A stretch of DNA of 23,810 bases, from assembly GCA_003508755.1 (NCBI GenBank), contig DNTK01000456.1, forward strand, positions 1-23,810, given 5' to 3'. Origin of the DNA: Bacteroidales bacterium. Lineage in GTDB: Bacteria; Bacteroidota; Bacteroidia; Bacteroidales; UBA10428. Every line of letters starts with the position of its first letter. Positions within the stretch are counted from its first letter, which is position 1. The translations under genes and the position numbers were made by a program. The notes below the pieces were generated by a model. It did not search any database and had not been told where the DNA came from. It saw only the letters and a program-made list of their open reading frames with translations. Below, piece by piece: positions 1 to 9,355 of this stretch.

Positions 1-1
1 C

Positions 2-3000
2 ATTGAACGTGGTCTTACCTATAGGGTACCACTAAAAGCAAAATTAAAGTTATATTGTACCGATCCGGAACATGAGGATTTTGATACGGTCATTCAGGAT
101 GTATATCTTGGAACGATTCCGTACATGACCGAACGTGGTTTGTTCGTCATCAATGGTGCCGAACGCGTTGTTGTTTCACAGCTCCACCGCTCACCTGGTG
201 TGTTCTTCGGACAAAGCCTTCATGCGAATGGTACAAAACTCTATTCAGCAAGAATTATCCCGTTCAGGGGATCTTGGATCGAGTTTGCAACCGACATCAA
301 TAATGTGATGTATGCATACATCGACCGAAAGAAAAAATTACCCGTAACCACACTTTTACGGTCAATTGGTTACGAGAGCGATAAGGATATCTTAGAGATT
401 TTCGATCTTGCTGACGAAATAAAAGTTTCAAAAACTGCTCTCAAGAAATTGGTGGGCCGTCGTTTGGCAGCCCGTGTACTTAAGTCATGGGTTGAAGACT
501 TTGTAGATGAAGATACCGGAGAGGTTGTATCTATAGAGCGTAACGAAGTGATTATCGACCGTGAAACTGTGCTCGAAAAAGAGCACATCGATGAAATAAT
601 TGATTCGGGTGCAAAAACAATACTTTTACACAAAGAGAATCTGAACACCAGCGATCACGAAATAATTTATAACACACTTCAGAAGGATCCATGTAACTCC
701 GAAAAAGAAGCCGTATTGCATATTTATCGTCAATTGCGCAACTCGGAGCCACCTGATGAAGCCACTGCACGCGACGTAATCGATAAACTGTTCTTCTCCG
801 ATAAGCGCTATGATTTGGGCGAAGTTGGTCGTTACCGAATCAACAAAAAACTAGGTCTTGATACAGCAATGGATGTCAAGGTGCTTACCAAAGAAGATAT
901 CATCGAAATCATCAAGTACCTCATCGAACTGATAAACTCAAAAACCGATGTTGATGATATTGACCACTTAAGTAACCGCCGTGTTCGTACAGTAGGTGAA
1001 CAATTATATAACCAGTTTGGTGTTGGTTTAGCCCGTATGGCAAGGACCATTCGTGAGCGAATGAATGTGCGGGACAACGAGGTATTTACCCCCATTGACC
1101 TGATTAATTCGAAGACACTGTCCTCGGTAATTAATTCTTTCTTTGGAACCAATCAGCTATCTCAGTTTATGGATCAAACCAATCCTCTGTCTGAGATGAC
1201 ACACAAACGTCGGCTTTCGGCATTAGGTCCTGGTGGTCTTTCCCGCGAACGTGCTGGTTTTGAGGTGCGTGACGTACACTATACACACTATGGCCGTCTT
1301 TGTCCGATTGAAACTCCTGAAGGACCCAATATCGGACTTATTTCTTCATTGTGTGTTTTTGCGAAGATTAACGACCTTGGATTTATCGAAACTCCCTATC
1401 GTAAAGTGAAAGAGGGAGTAGTGGATCTGTCGAACGAAGGAGTGAAATACCTGAGTGCTGAAGAGGAAGAGGAAACGATAATTGCACAAGCCAACGCACC
1501 GCTTGATGACAAAGGTAATTTTGTTCGTTCGCGCGTTAAAACGCGATTAGAAGCCGATTATCCGGTAGTAGGACCCGAAGAAGTACATTTAATGGACGTT
1601 GCTCCAAACCAGATTGCTTCGATTGCTGCTTCACTTATTCCTTTCCTTGAGCATGATGATGCGAACCGGGCATTAATGGGATCGAACATGATGCGGCAAG
1701 CCGTTCCGCTCGTGCGACCACAAGCACCAATTGTAGGTACCGGTATCGAGCAAAAAGTTGTTCAGCACTCACGACTGCTTGTTGTTGCAGAAGGTGAGGG
1801 AGAAATCGAATATGTTGATTCAAACGAAATCGTAGTTCATTACGAGCTTACTGACGACGAGAAGTTTGTAAGTTTTGAGGGAGAATCGAAACGATATAGA
1901 TTACCAAAATACCGAAAAACTAACCAAGGTACATGTATTAACCTGCGTCCTATTTGCAAAAAGGGCGATAAAGTTAAAAAAGGGCAAATATTAACTGAAG
2001 GCTATGCTACCGAAGATGGCGAATTAGCGCTTGGTAGAAACCTGATGGTGGCCTTTATGCCTTGGAAAGGGTATAACTTTGAAGATGCGATTGTAATCTC
2101 TGAAAAAGTTGTTCGTGAAGATGTGTTTACCTCTATTCACATCGATGAGCATATGCTCGAAGTTCGCGATACAAAACGTGGATTGGAAGAATTAACCTCT
2201 GATATTCCAAACGTTAGCGAAGAGGCTACGAAGAACCTTGATGAAAACGGTCTTATTCGAATTGGTGCTAATATTACACCGGGAGATATTCTTATTGGAA
2301 AGATTACTCCTAAAGGGGAATCAGATCCTTCTCCTGAAGAAAAGCTTCTGCGTGCAATCTTTGGTGATAAGGCTGGTGATGTAAAAGATGCTTCATTAAA
2401 AGCTTCTCCATCACTTTTTGGCACTGTAATCGATAAAAAACTATTCTCTCGTTCTGTTAAGGATCGAAAACTAAAAGCTGCCACAAAGCCAATCCTTGAC
2501 AAAATCGAAGAAGAATTTGAGAAGAATACCGCTGAATTAAAAGCCAAATTAGTAGACAAACTGTTTACTTTAACCAATGGCAAAACTTCTCAGGGAGTTA
2601 AGGATTACCTGAATATGGATGTAATTCCAAAAGGGGCCAAATTCTCACTTCGTGTTCTTCAGGATCTCGACTATATGAATGTGAACCCACTTCGATGGAC
2701 TACCGATAAGTCGAAGAACGAGATGATTAAGCAATTGATCAACAACTTCATTCTGAAATACAAAGAAGTAGACGCCATCTACAAGCGTAAAAAATACAAT
2801 GTGACGATTGGTGATGAACTGCCAGCAGGTATTGTTCAGCTTGCTAAAGTTTATATTGCACAAAAGCGTAAGCTTAAAGTAGGCGATAAAATGGCAGGTC
2901 GTCACGGTAATAAAGGTATTGTTGCAAAAATTGTTCGTCAGGAAGACATGCCATTCCTTGAGGATGGTACTCCTGTAGACATTGTACTTAACCCACTTGG

Positions 3001-3556
3001 TGTACCATCTCGTATGAACCTTGGACAGATTTATGAAACTGTACTGGGCTGGGCTGGCAAAGAGCTGGGTATGAAGTTTGCAACACCAATTTTTGATGGT
3101 GCAACTATCGATCAAATAACCGAATATACCGATAAAGCAGGTGTACCACAGTATGGTAGAACCTATCTTTACGATGGTGGTACCGGTGAGCGTTTTGACC
3201 AACCAGCAACTGTAGGGATTATCTACATGCTTAAGCTGGGTCATATGGTTGATGATAAAATGCATGCCCGTTCAATCGGACCATACTCACTTATTACGCA
3301 GCAACCATTGGGAGGTAAAGCTCAATTTGGTGGTCAGCGTTTTGGTGAGATGGAAGTTTGGGCACTTGAAGCATTTGGTGCCGCTCACATCTTGCAGGAA
3401 ATCCTGACAGTTAAATCAGATGATGTAATGGGACGTGCCAAGACCTATGAATCAATTGTTAAGGGTGAACCAATGCCGGAACCCGGTATTCCGGAATCAC
3501 TTAATGTATTGCTTCATGAACTAAGGGGGCTTGGATTAAGCGTTAACCTGGTTTAA
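2..3556 (+). CDS. rpoB: DNA-directed RNA polymerase subunit beta (5' end outside window)
   Basis: Beta subunit of RNA polymerase, forming one side of the catalytic cleft. The reading frame is open from base 2 with no stop, and the residues before the ATG at 125 (for example the segment ending DVYLGTIPYMTERG) are conserved RpoB sequence. The gene therefore enters from the left, and 1184 residues are visible; roughly 80-90 N-terminal residues are missing if it has the usual Bacteroidota length. The rifampicin-binding region (about 1142-1270) reads QLSQFMDQTNPLSEMTHKRR, with the Asp, His and Ser positions most often mutated in resistance all wild type. Further landmarks are PIETPEGPNIGLI, NFEDAIVISE near 2080, MAGRHGNKG near 2890 and the C-terminal clamp segment FGGQRFGEMEVWALEA. 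The gene is followed 47 bases later by rpoC in the same operon. Identity is certain; only the start is not visible. Confidence 0.99.
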   Translation: MERGLTYRVPLKAKLKLYCTDPEHEDFDTVIQDVYLGTIPYMTERGLFVINGAERVVVSQLHRSPGVFFGQSLHANGTKLYSARIIPFRGSWIEFATDINNVMYAYIDRKKKLPVTTLLRSIGYESDKDILEIFDLADEIKVSKTALKKLVGRRLAARVLKSWVEDFVDEDTGEVVSIERNEVIIDRETVLEKEHIDEIIDSGAKTILLHKENLNTSDHEIIYNTLQKDPCNSEKEAVLHIYRQLRNSEPPDEATARDVIDKLFFSDKRYDLGEVGRYRINKKLGLDTAMDVKVLTKEDIIEIIKYLIELINSKTDVDDIDHLSNRRVRTVGEQLYNQFGVGLARMARTIRERMNVRDNEVFTPIDLINSKTLSSVINSFFGTNQLSQFMDQTNPLSEMTHKRRLSALGPGGLSRERAGFEVRDVHYTHYGRLCPIETPEGPNIGLISSLCVFAKINDLGFIETPYRKVKEGVVDLSNEGVKYLSAEEEEETIIAQANAPLDDKGNFVRSRVKTRLEADYPVVGPEEVHLMDVAPNQIASIAASLIPFLEHDDANRALMGSNMMRQAVPLVRPQAPIVGTGIEQKVVQHSRLLVVAEGEGEIEYVDSNEIVVHYELTDDEKFVSFEGESKRYRLPKYRKTNQGTCINLRPICKKGDKVKKGQILTEGYATEDGELALGRNLMVAFMPWKGYNFEDAIVISEKVVREDVFTSIHIDEHMLEVRDTKRGLEELTSDIPNVSEEATKNLDENGLIRIGANITPGDILIGKITPKGESDPSPEEKLLRAIFGDKAGDVKDASLKASPSLFGTVIDKKLFSRSVKDRKLKAATKPILDKIEEEFEKNTAELKAKLVDKLFTLTNGKTSQGVKDYLNMDVIPKGAKFSLRVLQDLDYMNVNPLRWTTDKSKNEMIKQLINNFILKYKEVDAIYKRKKYNVTIGDELPAGIVQLAKVYIAQKRKLKVGDKMAGRHGNKGIVAKIVRQEDMPFLEDGTPVDIVLNPLGVPSRMNLGQIYETVLGWAGKELGMKFATPIFDGATIDQITEYTDKAGVPQYGRTYLYDGGTGERFDQPATVGIIYMLKLGHMVDDKMHARSIGPYSLITQQPLGGKAQFGGQRFGEMEVWALEAFGAAHILQEILTVKSDDVMGRAKTYESIVKGEPMPEPGIPESLNVLLHELRGLGLSVNLV

Positions 3557-3603
3557 CAGTACTTATTTATTTTTTCTTTTAACGATAGAAATTTATTCGG
3601 AAT

Positions 3604-6600
3604 ATGTCATTCAGAAAAGACACAAAGAAACAAAGCAGTTTTTCAAAAATTGCTATTGGTCTTGCTTCACCGGAAGAAATTCTTGAGAATTCCAGTGGTG
3701 AGGTTTTAAAACCTGAAACGATTAACTACCGTACTTACAAACCTGAGCGCGATGGCTTGTTTTGTGAGCGGATATTCGGTCCTGTAAAGGATTATGAATG
3801 TCACTGCGGTAAATATAAGCGTATCAGATATAAAGGTATAGTGTGCGACCGTTGTGGTGTGGAGGTAACAGAAAAGAAGGTTCGTCGCGAACGCATGGGC
3901 CATATCTCATTGGTTGTGCCCGTAGCCCATATTTGGTATTTCAAATCTTTACCCAATAAAATTGGATATTTATTAGGACTTCCATCAAAAAAGCTCGACT
4001 CCATTATTTATTACGAGCGTTACGTAGTTATTAACCCAGGGGTTAAGGCTGCCGATGGTGTTAAATATTTAGATTTTCTAACTGAAGAAGAATACCTTGA
4101 TATTCTTGATACACTTCCAAAAGAAAATCAGTTTCTTGACGATAATGATCCTGATAAGTTCATTGCTGACATGGGTGCCGAAGCACTTTATGGGCTTTTA
4201 AGCCGCCTTGAATTAGATGAGCTGTCGTTTCAATTGCGTCATAAAGCAAGTACCGAAACTTCACAACAACGTAAAAATGAAGCGCTTAAGCGATTACAGG
4301 TTGTAGAGGCTTTCCGTGCATCCAAGGGAGTTAATCGTCCGGAATGGATGATTGTAAAGACAGTTCCGGTTATTCCACCGGAGTTACGTCCACTTGTTCC
4401 CCTCGATGGTGGCCGATTTGCTACCTCTGATCTGAATGACCTTTACCGCCGGGTAATTATCAGAAATAATCGTTTGAAGCGACTTATCGAAATTAAAGCT
4501 CCTGAAGTTATTCTGCGTAACGAGAAAAGAATGTTACAGGAAGCTGTTGATTCACTTTTCGATAATTCCCGTAAATCGAACGCTGTGAAGACCGATGCAA
4601 ATCGCCCGCTCAAGTCACTCTCTGACTCATTAAAAGGTAAGCAGGGACGATTCCGTCAGAACCTTCTTGGTAAAAGGGTTGACTACTCTGCACGTTCTGT
4701 AATTGTTGTAGGTCCAGAATTGAAGCTTCACGAATGTGGACTTCCAAAAGACATGGCTGCAGAACTTTACAAACCATTTGTAATTCGTAAATTAATCGAA
4801 CGTGGTATTGTAAAAACTGTAAAATCTGCCAAGAAAATCGTGGACCGCAAGGACCCGGTAGTGTGGGATATTCTTGAAAATGTATTAAAAGGGCATCCGG
4901 TATTACTTAACCGTGCTCCAACGCTTCACCGTTTAGGTATTCAGGCCTTTCAGCCTAAACTTATCGAGGGTAAGGCTATTCAACTCCACCCATTGGTATG
5001 TACCGCTTTTAATGCTGACTTCGATGGTGACCAGATGGCCGTTCACCTTCCATTAGGACATGCTGCAATTCTTGAGGCTCAATTGCTGATGCTTGCAGCA
5101 CACAATATTCTTAATCCTGCGAACGGAGCTCCTATTAGTGTTCCTTCACAGGATATGGTTCTTGGACTTTATTATATCACAAAGGCACGAAAGAGTACAA
5201 AAGATATTACTGTTCGCGGTGAAGGAATGACTTTTTATTCACCCGAGGAAGTGCAGATTGCATACAATGAAAAGCGTGTAGATTTGCATGCTGTAATTAA
5301 GGTACGTACGAAAGATGTTGAGGGTGGTAAGCAAGTAACAAAAATAATTGAAACCACTGTAGGCAGGGTTATTTTCAACGAGACTGTGCCTGAAGAAGTA
5401 GGCTACATAAACGAGCTGCTTACCAAGAAATCTCTTCGAGATATCATTGGACGCGTTCTTAAAATTACAGGTGTTGCAAAAACAGCACAATTTCTGGATG
5501 ATATAAAAGATCTCGGATATTACATGGCCTTTAGAGGTGGTTTGTCGTTTAACCTGAATGATGTGATTATTCCTGCCGAGAAAGAAGAACTTGTGGCAGA
5601 TGGTTACAACCAGGTTGATGAGGTACTGAACAACTATAACATGGGTTTCATTACCAATAACGAACGATACAATCAGATTATTGATATCTGGACACATACC
5701 AATGCACGTCTAACACAAACATTAATGAACCAGCTTATTAATGATAAGCAAGGTTTTAATGCTGTGTACATGATGCTTGACTCAGGTGCGAGGGGTTCAA
5801 AAGAACAGATTCGTCAGCTGTCCGGTATGAGGGGGCTAATGGCCAAGCCACAAAAGTCAGGTTCTACAGGTTCAGAGATTATAGAAAACCCGATTCTTTC
5901 TAACTTTAAAGAAGGACTTTCGGTATTGGAGTACTTTATTTCTACTCACGGCGCCCGTAAAGGTCTTGCTGATACCGCTCTTAAAACTGCTGATGCGGGT
6001 TATCTTACCCGTCGTCTTGTTGATGTCTCGCAGGATGTTATTGTTTCTGAAGAAGACTGTGGAACACTTCGAGGTTTGGTAGCAACTGCGATTAAAAACA
6101 ACGAAGAAGTTGTTGAAACACTTTACGAACGCATTTTGGGTCGTACTGCTGTGCATGATATATACCATCCACTTTCGGGTGAATTAATTGTGCATTCAGG
6201 TGTGGAAATTACAGAAGAGATTGCCGCGTTAATTGAAGATTCACCTATCGAACAAGTAGAGATTCGTTCGGTACTTACTTGTGAATCGAAGAAAGGAGTA
6301 TGTGCAAAATGTTACGGACGTAACCTTGCAACCAGTCGAATGGTTCAACGCGGGGAGTCTTGCGGTGTTATTGCAGCTCAGTCGATTGGTGAACCGGGTA
6401 CACAGCTTACACTTCGTACCTTCCATGTCGGGGGTACTGCCTCTAACATTGCAGCAGAATCAAGTGTAATTACCAAGTACGATGGTATTACGGAATTTGA
6501 AGAACTTCGTACCGTTGAAACTAAAGATGAAAATGGTAAAAAGATCGATGTTGTAATTGGTCGACTTGCCGAACTTCGTATAATCGATAAAAATACGGGC

Positions 6601-7875
6601 ATTGCCCTTACCACTCATACAATTCCTTACGGAGCCAGGCTTTATGTAAAAGATAAAGCTGAAGTTAAAAAGGGTGAATTAGTATGTGACTGGGATCCTT
6701 ATAATGCAGTAATTATTTCAGAGCTTTCAGGTAGCATTGCTTTCGATAATGTAATTGATGGGGTAACGTATAAAGAAGAGAGCGACGAGCAAACCGGATA
6801 CAAGGAAAAAGTAATTATTGAGACCAGGGATAAAACTAAAAACCCAGTTATCAAAATTCTAAATACTGATGGTGAGGTGCTTAAGACATACAACCTGCCA
6901 GTGGGGGCTCACATTTCAGTTAGTGAAGGCGATAATGTGAAGACCGGACATATTCTGGTTAAGATACCTAGAGCGGTTGGTAAGTCAGGTGATATCACCG
7001 GTGGTCTTCCACGTGTGACTGAACTCTTTGAAGCGCGTAATCCATCTAACCCAGCTGTTGTTTCTGAGATTGATGGTGAGGTTTCATTCGGTAAAATAAA
7101 GCGTGGTAACCGCGAAATTATCATTACCTCAAAGACTGGTCAGGTTAAGAAATATCTTGTACCACTTTCGAAGCAGATACTTGTACAAGAAAATGACTAT
7201 GTTCGTGCAGGTATTCCACTATCTGATGGTGCTATTACTCCTGTTGATATTCTTAATATTAAAGGACCAACCAAGGTACAGGAATACATTGTTAACGAAG
7301 TACAGGAAGTATACCGCATGCAGGGTGTGAAAATCAACGATAAGCACTTTGAGATTATTGTTCGTCAGATGATGCGTAAGGTAGAAATTAAAGATCCGGG
7401 CGATACTAAATTCCTCGAAAAGCAGATTGTAGATAAATGGGCCTTTATGGATGAGAACGACTGGATTTATGGTAAGAAAGTAATCATTGATGAAGGTGAT
7501 TCTCAGAACTTACGACCAGGACAGATCATTACCGCCCGCAAACTACGCGATGAAAACTCTGTTTTAAAGCGCAAGGATATGAAACTGGTTGAAGCACGGG
7601 ATGCTATTCCGGCTACTTCATCTCAGATTTTGCAGGGTATCACCAAGGCGGCACTGCAGACGAAAAGCTTTATGTCGGCAGCATCGTTCCAGGAAACAAC
7701 AAAAGTGCTTAACGAGGCCGCTATAAATGGAAAGGTAGACTTACTAGAAGGTTTGAAAGAAAACGTAATTGTTGGTCACCTGATACCTGCAGGTACCGGA
7801 ATTCGTAAGTATCATAAGGCTTCTGTGGCACCAGTTGAAGAGTATGAAAAGCTGGATTTACCAGAAGAAGAATAA
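3604..7875 (+). CDS. rpoC: DNA-directed RNA polymerase subunit beta'
   Basis: Beta' subunit of RNA polymerase, 1423 residues, the usual size for Bacteroidota. It carries the active-site Mg-binding motif NADFDGDQMAVH, with aspartates 472, 474 and 476. The N-terminal zinc ribbon uses Cys66, Cys68, Cys81 and Cys84 (CHC...CDRC). The second zinc site uses Cys819, Cys893, Cys900 and Cys903. The bridge-helix/trigger-loop region includes GESCGVIAAQSIGEPGTQLT and LRTFHVGG, just downstream of the second zinc site. The tail is acidic and ends in LDLPEEE. The ATG at 3604 gives the typical N-terminus (MSFRKDTKKQ). It lies 47 bases after rpoB and 27 bases before a DUF3467-like gene, so the three are probably co-transcribed. 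All key residues are intact. Confidence 0.99.
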   Translation: MSFRKDTKKQSSFSKIAIGLASPEEILENSSGEVLKPETINYRTYKPERDGLFCERIFGPVKDYECHCGKYKRIRYKGIVCDRCGVEVTEKKVRRERMGHISLVVPVAHIWYFKSLPNKIGYLLGLPSKKLDSIIYYERYVVINPGVKAADGVKYLDFLTEEEYLDILDTLPKENQFLDDNDPDKFIADMGAEALYGLLSRLELDELSFQLRHKASTETSQQRKNEALKRLQVVEAFRASKGVNRPEWMIVKTVPVIPPELRPLVPLDGGRFATSDLNDLYRRVIIRNNRLKRLIEIKAPEVILRNEKRMLQEAVDSLFDNSRKSNAVKTDANRPLKSLSDSLKGKQGRFRQNLLGKRVDYSARSVIVVGPELKLHECGLPKDMAAELYKPFVIRKLIERGIVKTVKSAKKIVDRKDPVVWDILENVLKGHPVLLNRAPTLHRLGIQAFQPKLIEGKAIQLHPLVCTAFNADFDGDQMAVHLPLGHAAILEAQLLMLAAHNILNPANGAPISVPSQDMVLGLYYITKARKSTKDITVRGEGMTFYSPEEVQIAYNEKRVDLHAVIKVRTKDVEGGKQVTKIIETTVGRVIFNETVPEEVGYINELLTKKSLRDIIGRVLKITGVAKTAQFLDDIKDLGYYMAFRGGLSFNLNDVIIPAEKEELVADGYNQVDEVLNNYNMGFITNNERYNQIIDIWTHTNARLTQTLMNQLINDKQGFNAVYMMLDSGARGSKEQIRQLSGMRGLMAKPQKSGSTGSEIIENPILSNFKEGLSVLEYFISTHGARKGLADTALKTADAGYLTRRLVDVSQDVIVSEEDCGTLRGLVATAIKNNEEVVETLYERILGRTAVHDIYHPLSGELIVHSGVEITEEIAALIEDSPIEQVEIRSVLTCESKKGVCAKCYGRNLATSRMVQRGESCGVIAAQSIGEPGTQLTLRTFHVGGTASNIAAESSVITKYDGITEFEELRTVETKDENGKKIDVVIGRLAELRIIDKNTGIALTTHTIPYGARLYVKDKAEVKKGELVCDWDPYNAVIISELSGSIAFDNVIDGVTYKEESDEQTGYKEKVIIETRDKTKNPVIKILNTDGEVLKTYNLPVGAHISVSEGDNVKTGHILVKIPRAVGKSGDITGGLPRVTELFEARNPSNPAVVSEIDGEVSFGKIKRGNREIIITSKTGQVKKYLVPLSKQILVQENDYVRAGIPLSDGAITPVDILNIKGPTKVQEYIVNEVQEVYRMQGVKINDKHFEIIVRQMMRKVEIKDPGDTKFLEKQIVDKWAFMDENDWIYGKKVIIDEGDSQNLRPGQIITARKLRDENSVLKRKDMKLVEARDAIPATSSQILQGITKAALQTKSFMSAASFQETTKVLNEAAINGKVDLLEGLKENVIVGHLIPAGTGIRKYHKASVAPVEEYEKLDLPEEE

Positions 7876-7902
7876 GTATTCTTAAATTTAATATTAGGCA
7901 GT

Positions 7903-8220
7903 ATGGACGAACAAAAAAACAAAGGAAAGATTAACATTGAATTAAAGGAGGAAGTTGCGCAGGGAACCTATTCGAACCTGGCAATAATTACCCACTCAAC
8001 CTCTGAGTTTGTTCTTGACTTTGTTAGAGTTATGCCCGGAATACCAAAGGCGGAAGTAAAATCAAGGGTTATACTTACTCCCGAACATGCCAAGCGCTTA
8101 ATGTTGGCACTTCAGGATAACATAGCCAAATATGAAGCTGTGCATGGCAAGATAAAAGACCTCGAGGGTGGAGGTGGAGCCATGCCAATGACTTTTGGCG
8201 GACCTACTGCACAAGCATAA
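7903..8220 (+). CDS. DUF3467-like small protein downstream of rpoC
   Basis: A 105-residue soluble protein with no signal peptide or membrane segment. It matches what I know of the DUF3467 family, which is short, widespread in Bacteroidota and often sits directly after rpoC. The body (about residues 9-85) mixes beta-strand-like stretches such as SNLAIITHSTSEFVLDFVRV with a helix around HAKRLMLALQDNIAKYEAVHG. The last 20 residues are glycine-, proline- and alanine-rich and probably flexible. It starts 27 bases after the rpoC stop and is followed at once by a terminator, so it is the last gene of the rpoBC operon. The function is not known to me. A role tied to RNA polymerase is only an inference from position. 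Confidence 0.88.
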   Translation: MDEQKNKGKINIELKEEVAQGTYSNLAIITHSTSEFVLDFVRVMPGIPKAEVKSRVILTPEHAKRLMLALQDNIAKYEAVHGKIKDLEGGGGAMPMTFGGPTAQA

Positions 8221-8223
8221 AAC

Positions 8224-8260
8224 AAAAAACGGGAGACTTTCTAAGTGCTCCCGTTTTTTA
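8224..8260 (+). terminator. Rho-independent terminator of the rpoB-rpoC-DUF3467 operon
   Basis: A 12-bp inverted repeat, AAAAAACGGGAG (8224-8235) paired with CTCCCGTTTTTT (8248-8259), has a 12-base loop and runs into the T tract on the + strand. It begins 3 bases after the stop of the DUF3467-like gene. Confidence 0.9.
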
Positions 8261-8390
8261 TTGATGCATAAGAGAAAAAGCATTTAATGAGGCAAATATT
8301 ATCTTTTTATTTTTCAGTAGCTCTGCACTTTTCACTTATATAAAATCTTTCTATATAAGCCAACCATATTCAGAAAAAGTTAAATTCTCT

Positions 8391-8398
8391 TATATTTG
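8391..8398 (+). promoter_or_regulatory. Putative -7 promoter element of the etfBA-acyl-CoA dehydrogenase operon
   Basis: TATATTTG exactly matches the Bacteroidota -7 consensus TAnnTTTG and lies 36 bases before the etfB ATG, in the gap after the preceding terminator. I see no clear TTG -33 element 17-23 bases upstream, so this rests on the -7 box and position only. It also argues against the TTG at 8396 as the etfB start, because that codon overlaps this element. Confidence 0.45.
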
Positions 8399-8434
8399 CC
8401 TCTTCGAAAATTTAAACAACATAAATTTATAATT

Positions 8435-9310
8435 ATGAAGGGTTTAAAAATTATTGTATTAGCCAAGCAGGTACCCGATACCCGAAACGTTGGGAAAGAT
8501 GCCATGAAGGCAGATGGAACCGTGAACAGGGCTGCCCTGCCAGCTATTTTTAATCCTGAAGACTTGAATGCACTCGAGCAGGCTCTTCAACTCAAAGATA
8601 AGTTCCCCGGATCAAGTGTTTCCCTCCTTACGATGGGCCCGGGCAGAGCTGCTGAGATTATCCGTGAAGGATTATATCGTGGAGCCGATAACGGTTACCT
8701 TTTAACCGACCGAGCTTTTGCAGGTGCCGATACACTTGCAACTTCTTATGCACTATCGTGTGCCATTAAAAAAATTAAGGATTACGATGTAATAATTGCT
8801 GGTCGCCAGGCAATTGACGGTGATACTGCACAGGTAGGACCACAGGTAGCTGAGAAACTTGGTTTGCCCCAGGTTACTTATGCAGAGGATGTTCTTGAAA
8901 CAAAGAAAAAATCGATTGTTATTAAGCGCCGATTGGAAAATGGTGTCGAAACAGTAGAGTGCCCGCTGCCTTGCGTTATTACAGTAAATGCTTCTGCTGC
9001 AGAATGCCGACCAAGAAATGCGAAAGCACTTATGAAATTTAAGCATGCCAGAACAGCTACAGAAAGGCAAGACGCTTCTGAGGATTATATCGATATGACC
9101 AGCGAAAGGCCATACCTTGATTTACCCGAATTAAGTGTAAATGATATTGAAGTAGATGTAGCTCAACTTGGACTTAGCGGCTCTCCAACGAAAGTTAAAA
9201 AGATTGAGAATGTTGTATTCCAGGCAAAAGAGTCGAAGGTGTTAACACCTTCAGATAATGATATGGATGAGCTTATGAAAGAACTCATATCCAATCATAC
9301 TCTTGGATAG
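8435..9310 (+). CDS. etfB: Electron transfer flavoprotein, beta subunit (bifurcating-type signature)
   Basis: Beta subunit of a heterodimeric electron transfer flavoprotein, 291 residues, cytoplasmic. I chose the ATG at 8435 (MKGLKIIVLAKQVPDT): it gives the family N-terminus, whereas the TTG at 8396 overlaps a likely promoter. The ETF nucleotide-binding domain is clear. NPEDLNALE (residues 40-48) and GRQAIDGDTAQVGPQVAE (residues 123-140) resemble EtfB proteins of bifurcating ETFs, as in Acidaminococcus and Clostridium, which bind a second FAD. AMP-binding mitochondrial-type ETF has a different sequence here (roughly AIDDDxNQTGQ). The gene is followed by etfA and an acyl-CoA dehydrogenase on the same strand, so it probably exchanges electrons with that enzyme. 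The subunit assignment is firm; the bifurcating mechanism is inferred from motif memory, not alignment. Confidence 0.96.
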   Translation: MKGLKIIVLAKQVPDTRNVGKDAMKADGTVNRAALPAIFNPEDLNALEQALQLKDKFPGSSVSLLTMGPGRAAEIIREGLYRGADNGYLLTDRAFAGADTLATSYALSCAIKKIKDYDVIIAGRQAIDGDTAQVGPQVAEKLGLPQVTYAEDVLETKKKSIVIKRRLENGVETVECPLPCVITVNASAAECRPRNAKALMKFKHARTATERQDASEDYIDMTSERPYLDLPELSVNDIEVDVAQLGLSGSPTKVKKIENVVFQAKESKVLTPSDNDMDELMKELISNHTLG

Positions 9311-9355
9311 GCTAAGGTCAGAATTAACCAATTGTTGAATCTAAAACCATTTATT

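Noticed and set aside
1142..1270. Rifampicin resistance in rpoB
   Set aside because: The Asp, His and Ser positions most often altered in resistant strains are wild type; the one difference from E. coli in this stretch (Thr in DQTNP) looks like normal lineage variation.
2645..3265. Open frame of 206 residues on the minus strand inside rpoB
   Set aside because: It lies entirely antisense to conserved RpoB sequence, its translation is rich in Asn, Thr, Phe and Cys without a recognisable domain, and nothing marks a start.
5239..5697. Open frame of 152 residues on the minus strand inside rpoC
   Set aside because: Antisense shadow of a highly conserved gene, with no family resemblance in the translation.
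8396..8434. N-terminal extension of etfB from a TTG codon
   Set aside because: The added 13 residues do not fit the family, and the TTG overlaps a TAnnTTTG promoter element; the ATG at 8435 gives the proper EtfB start.
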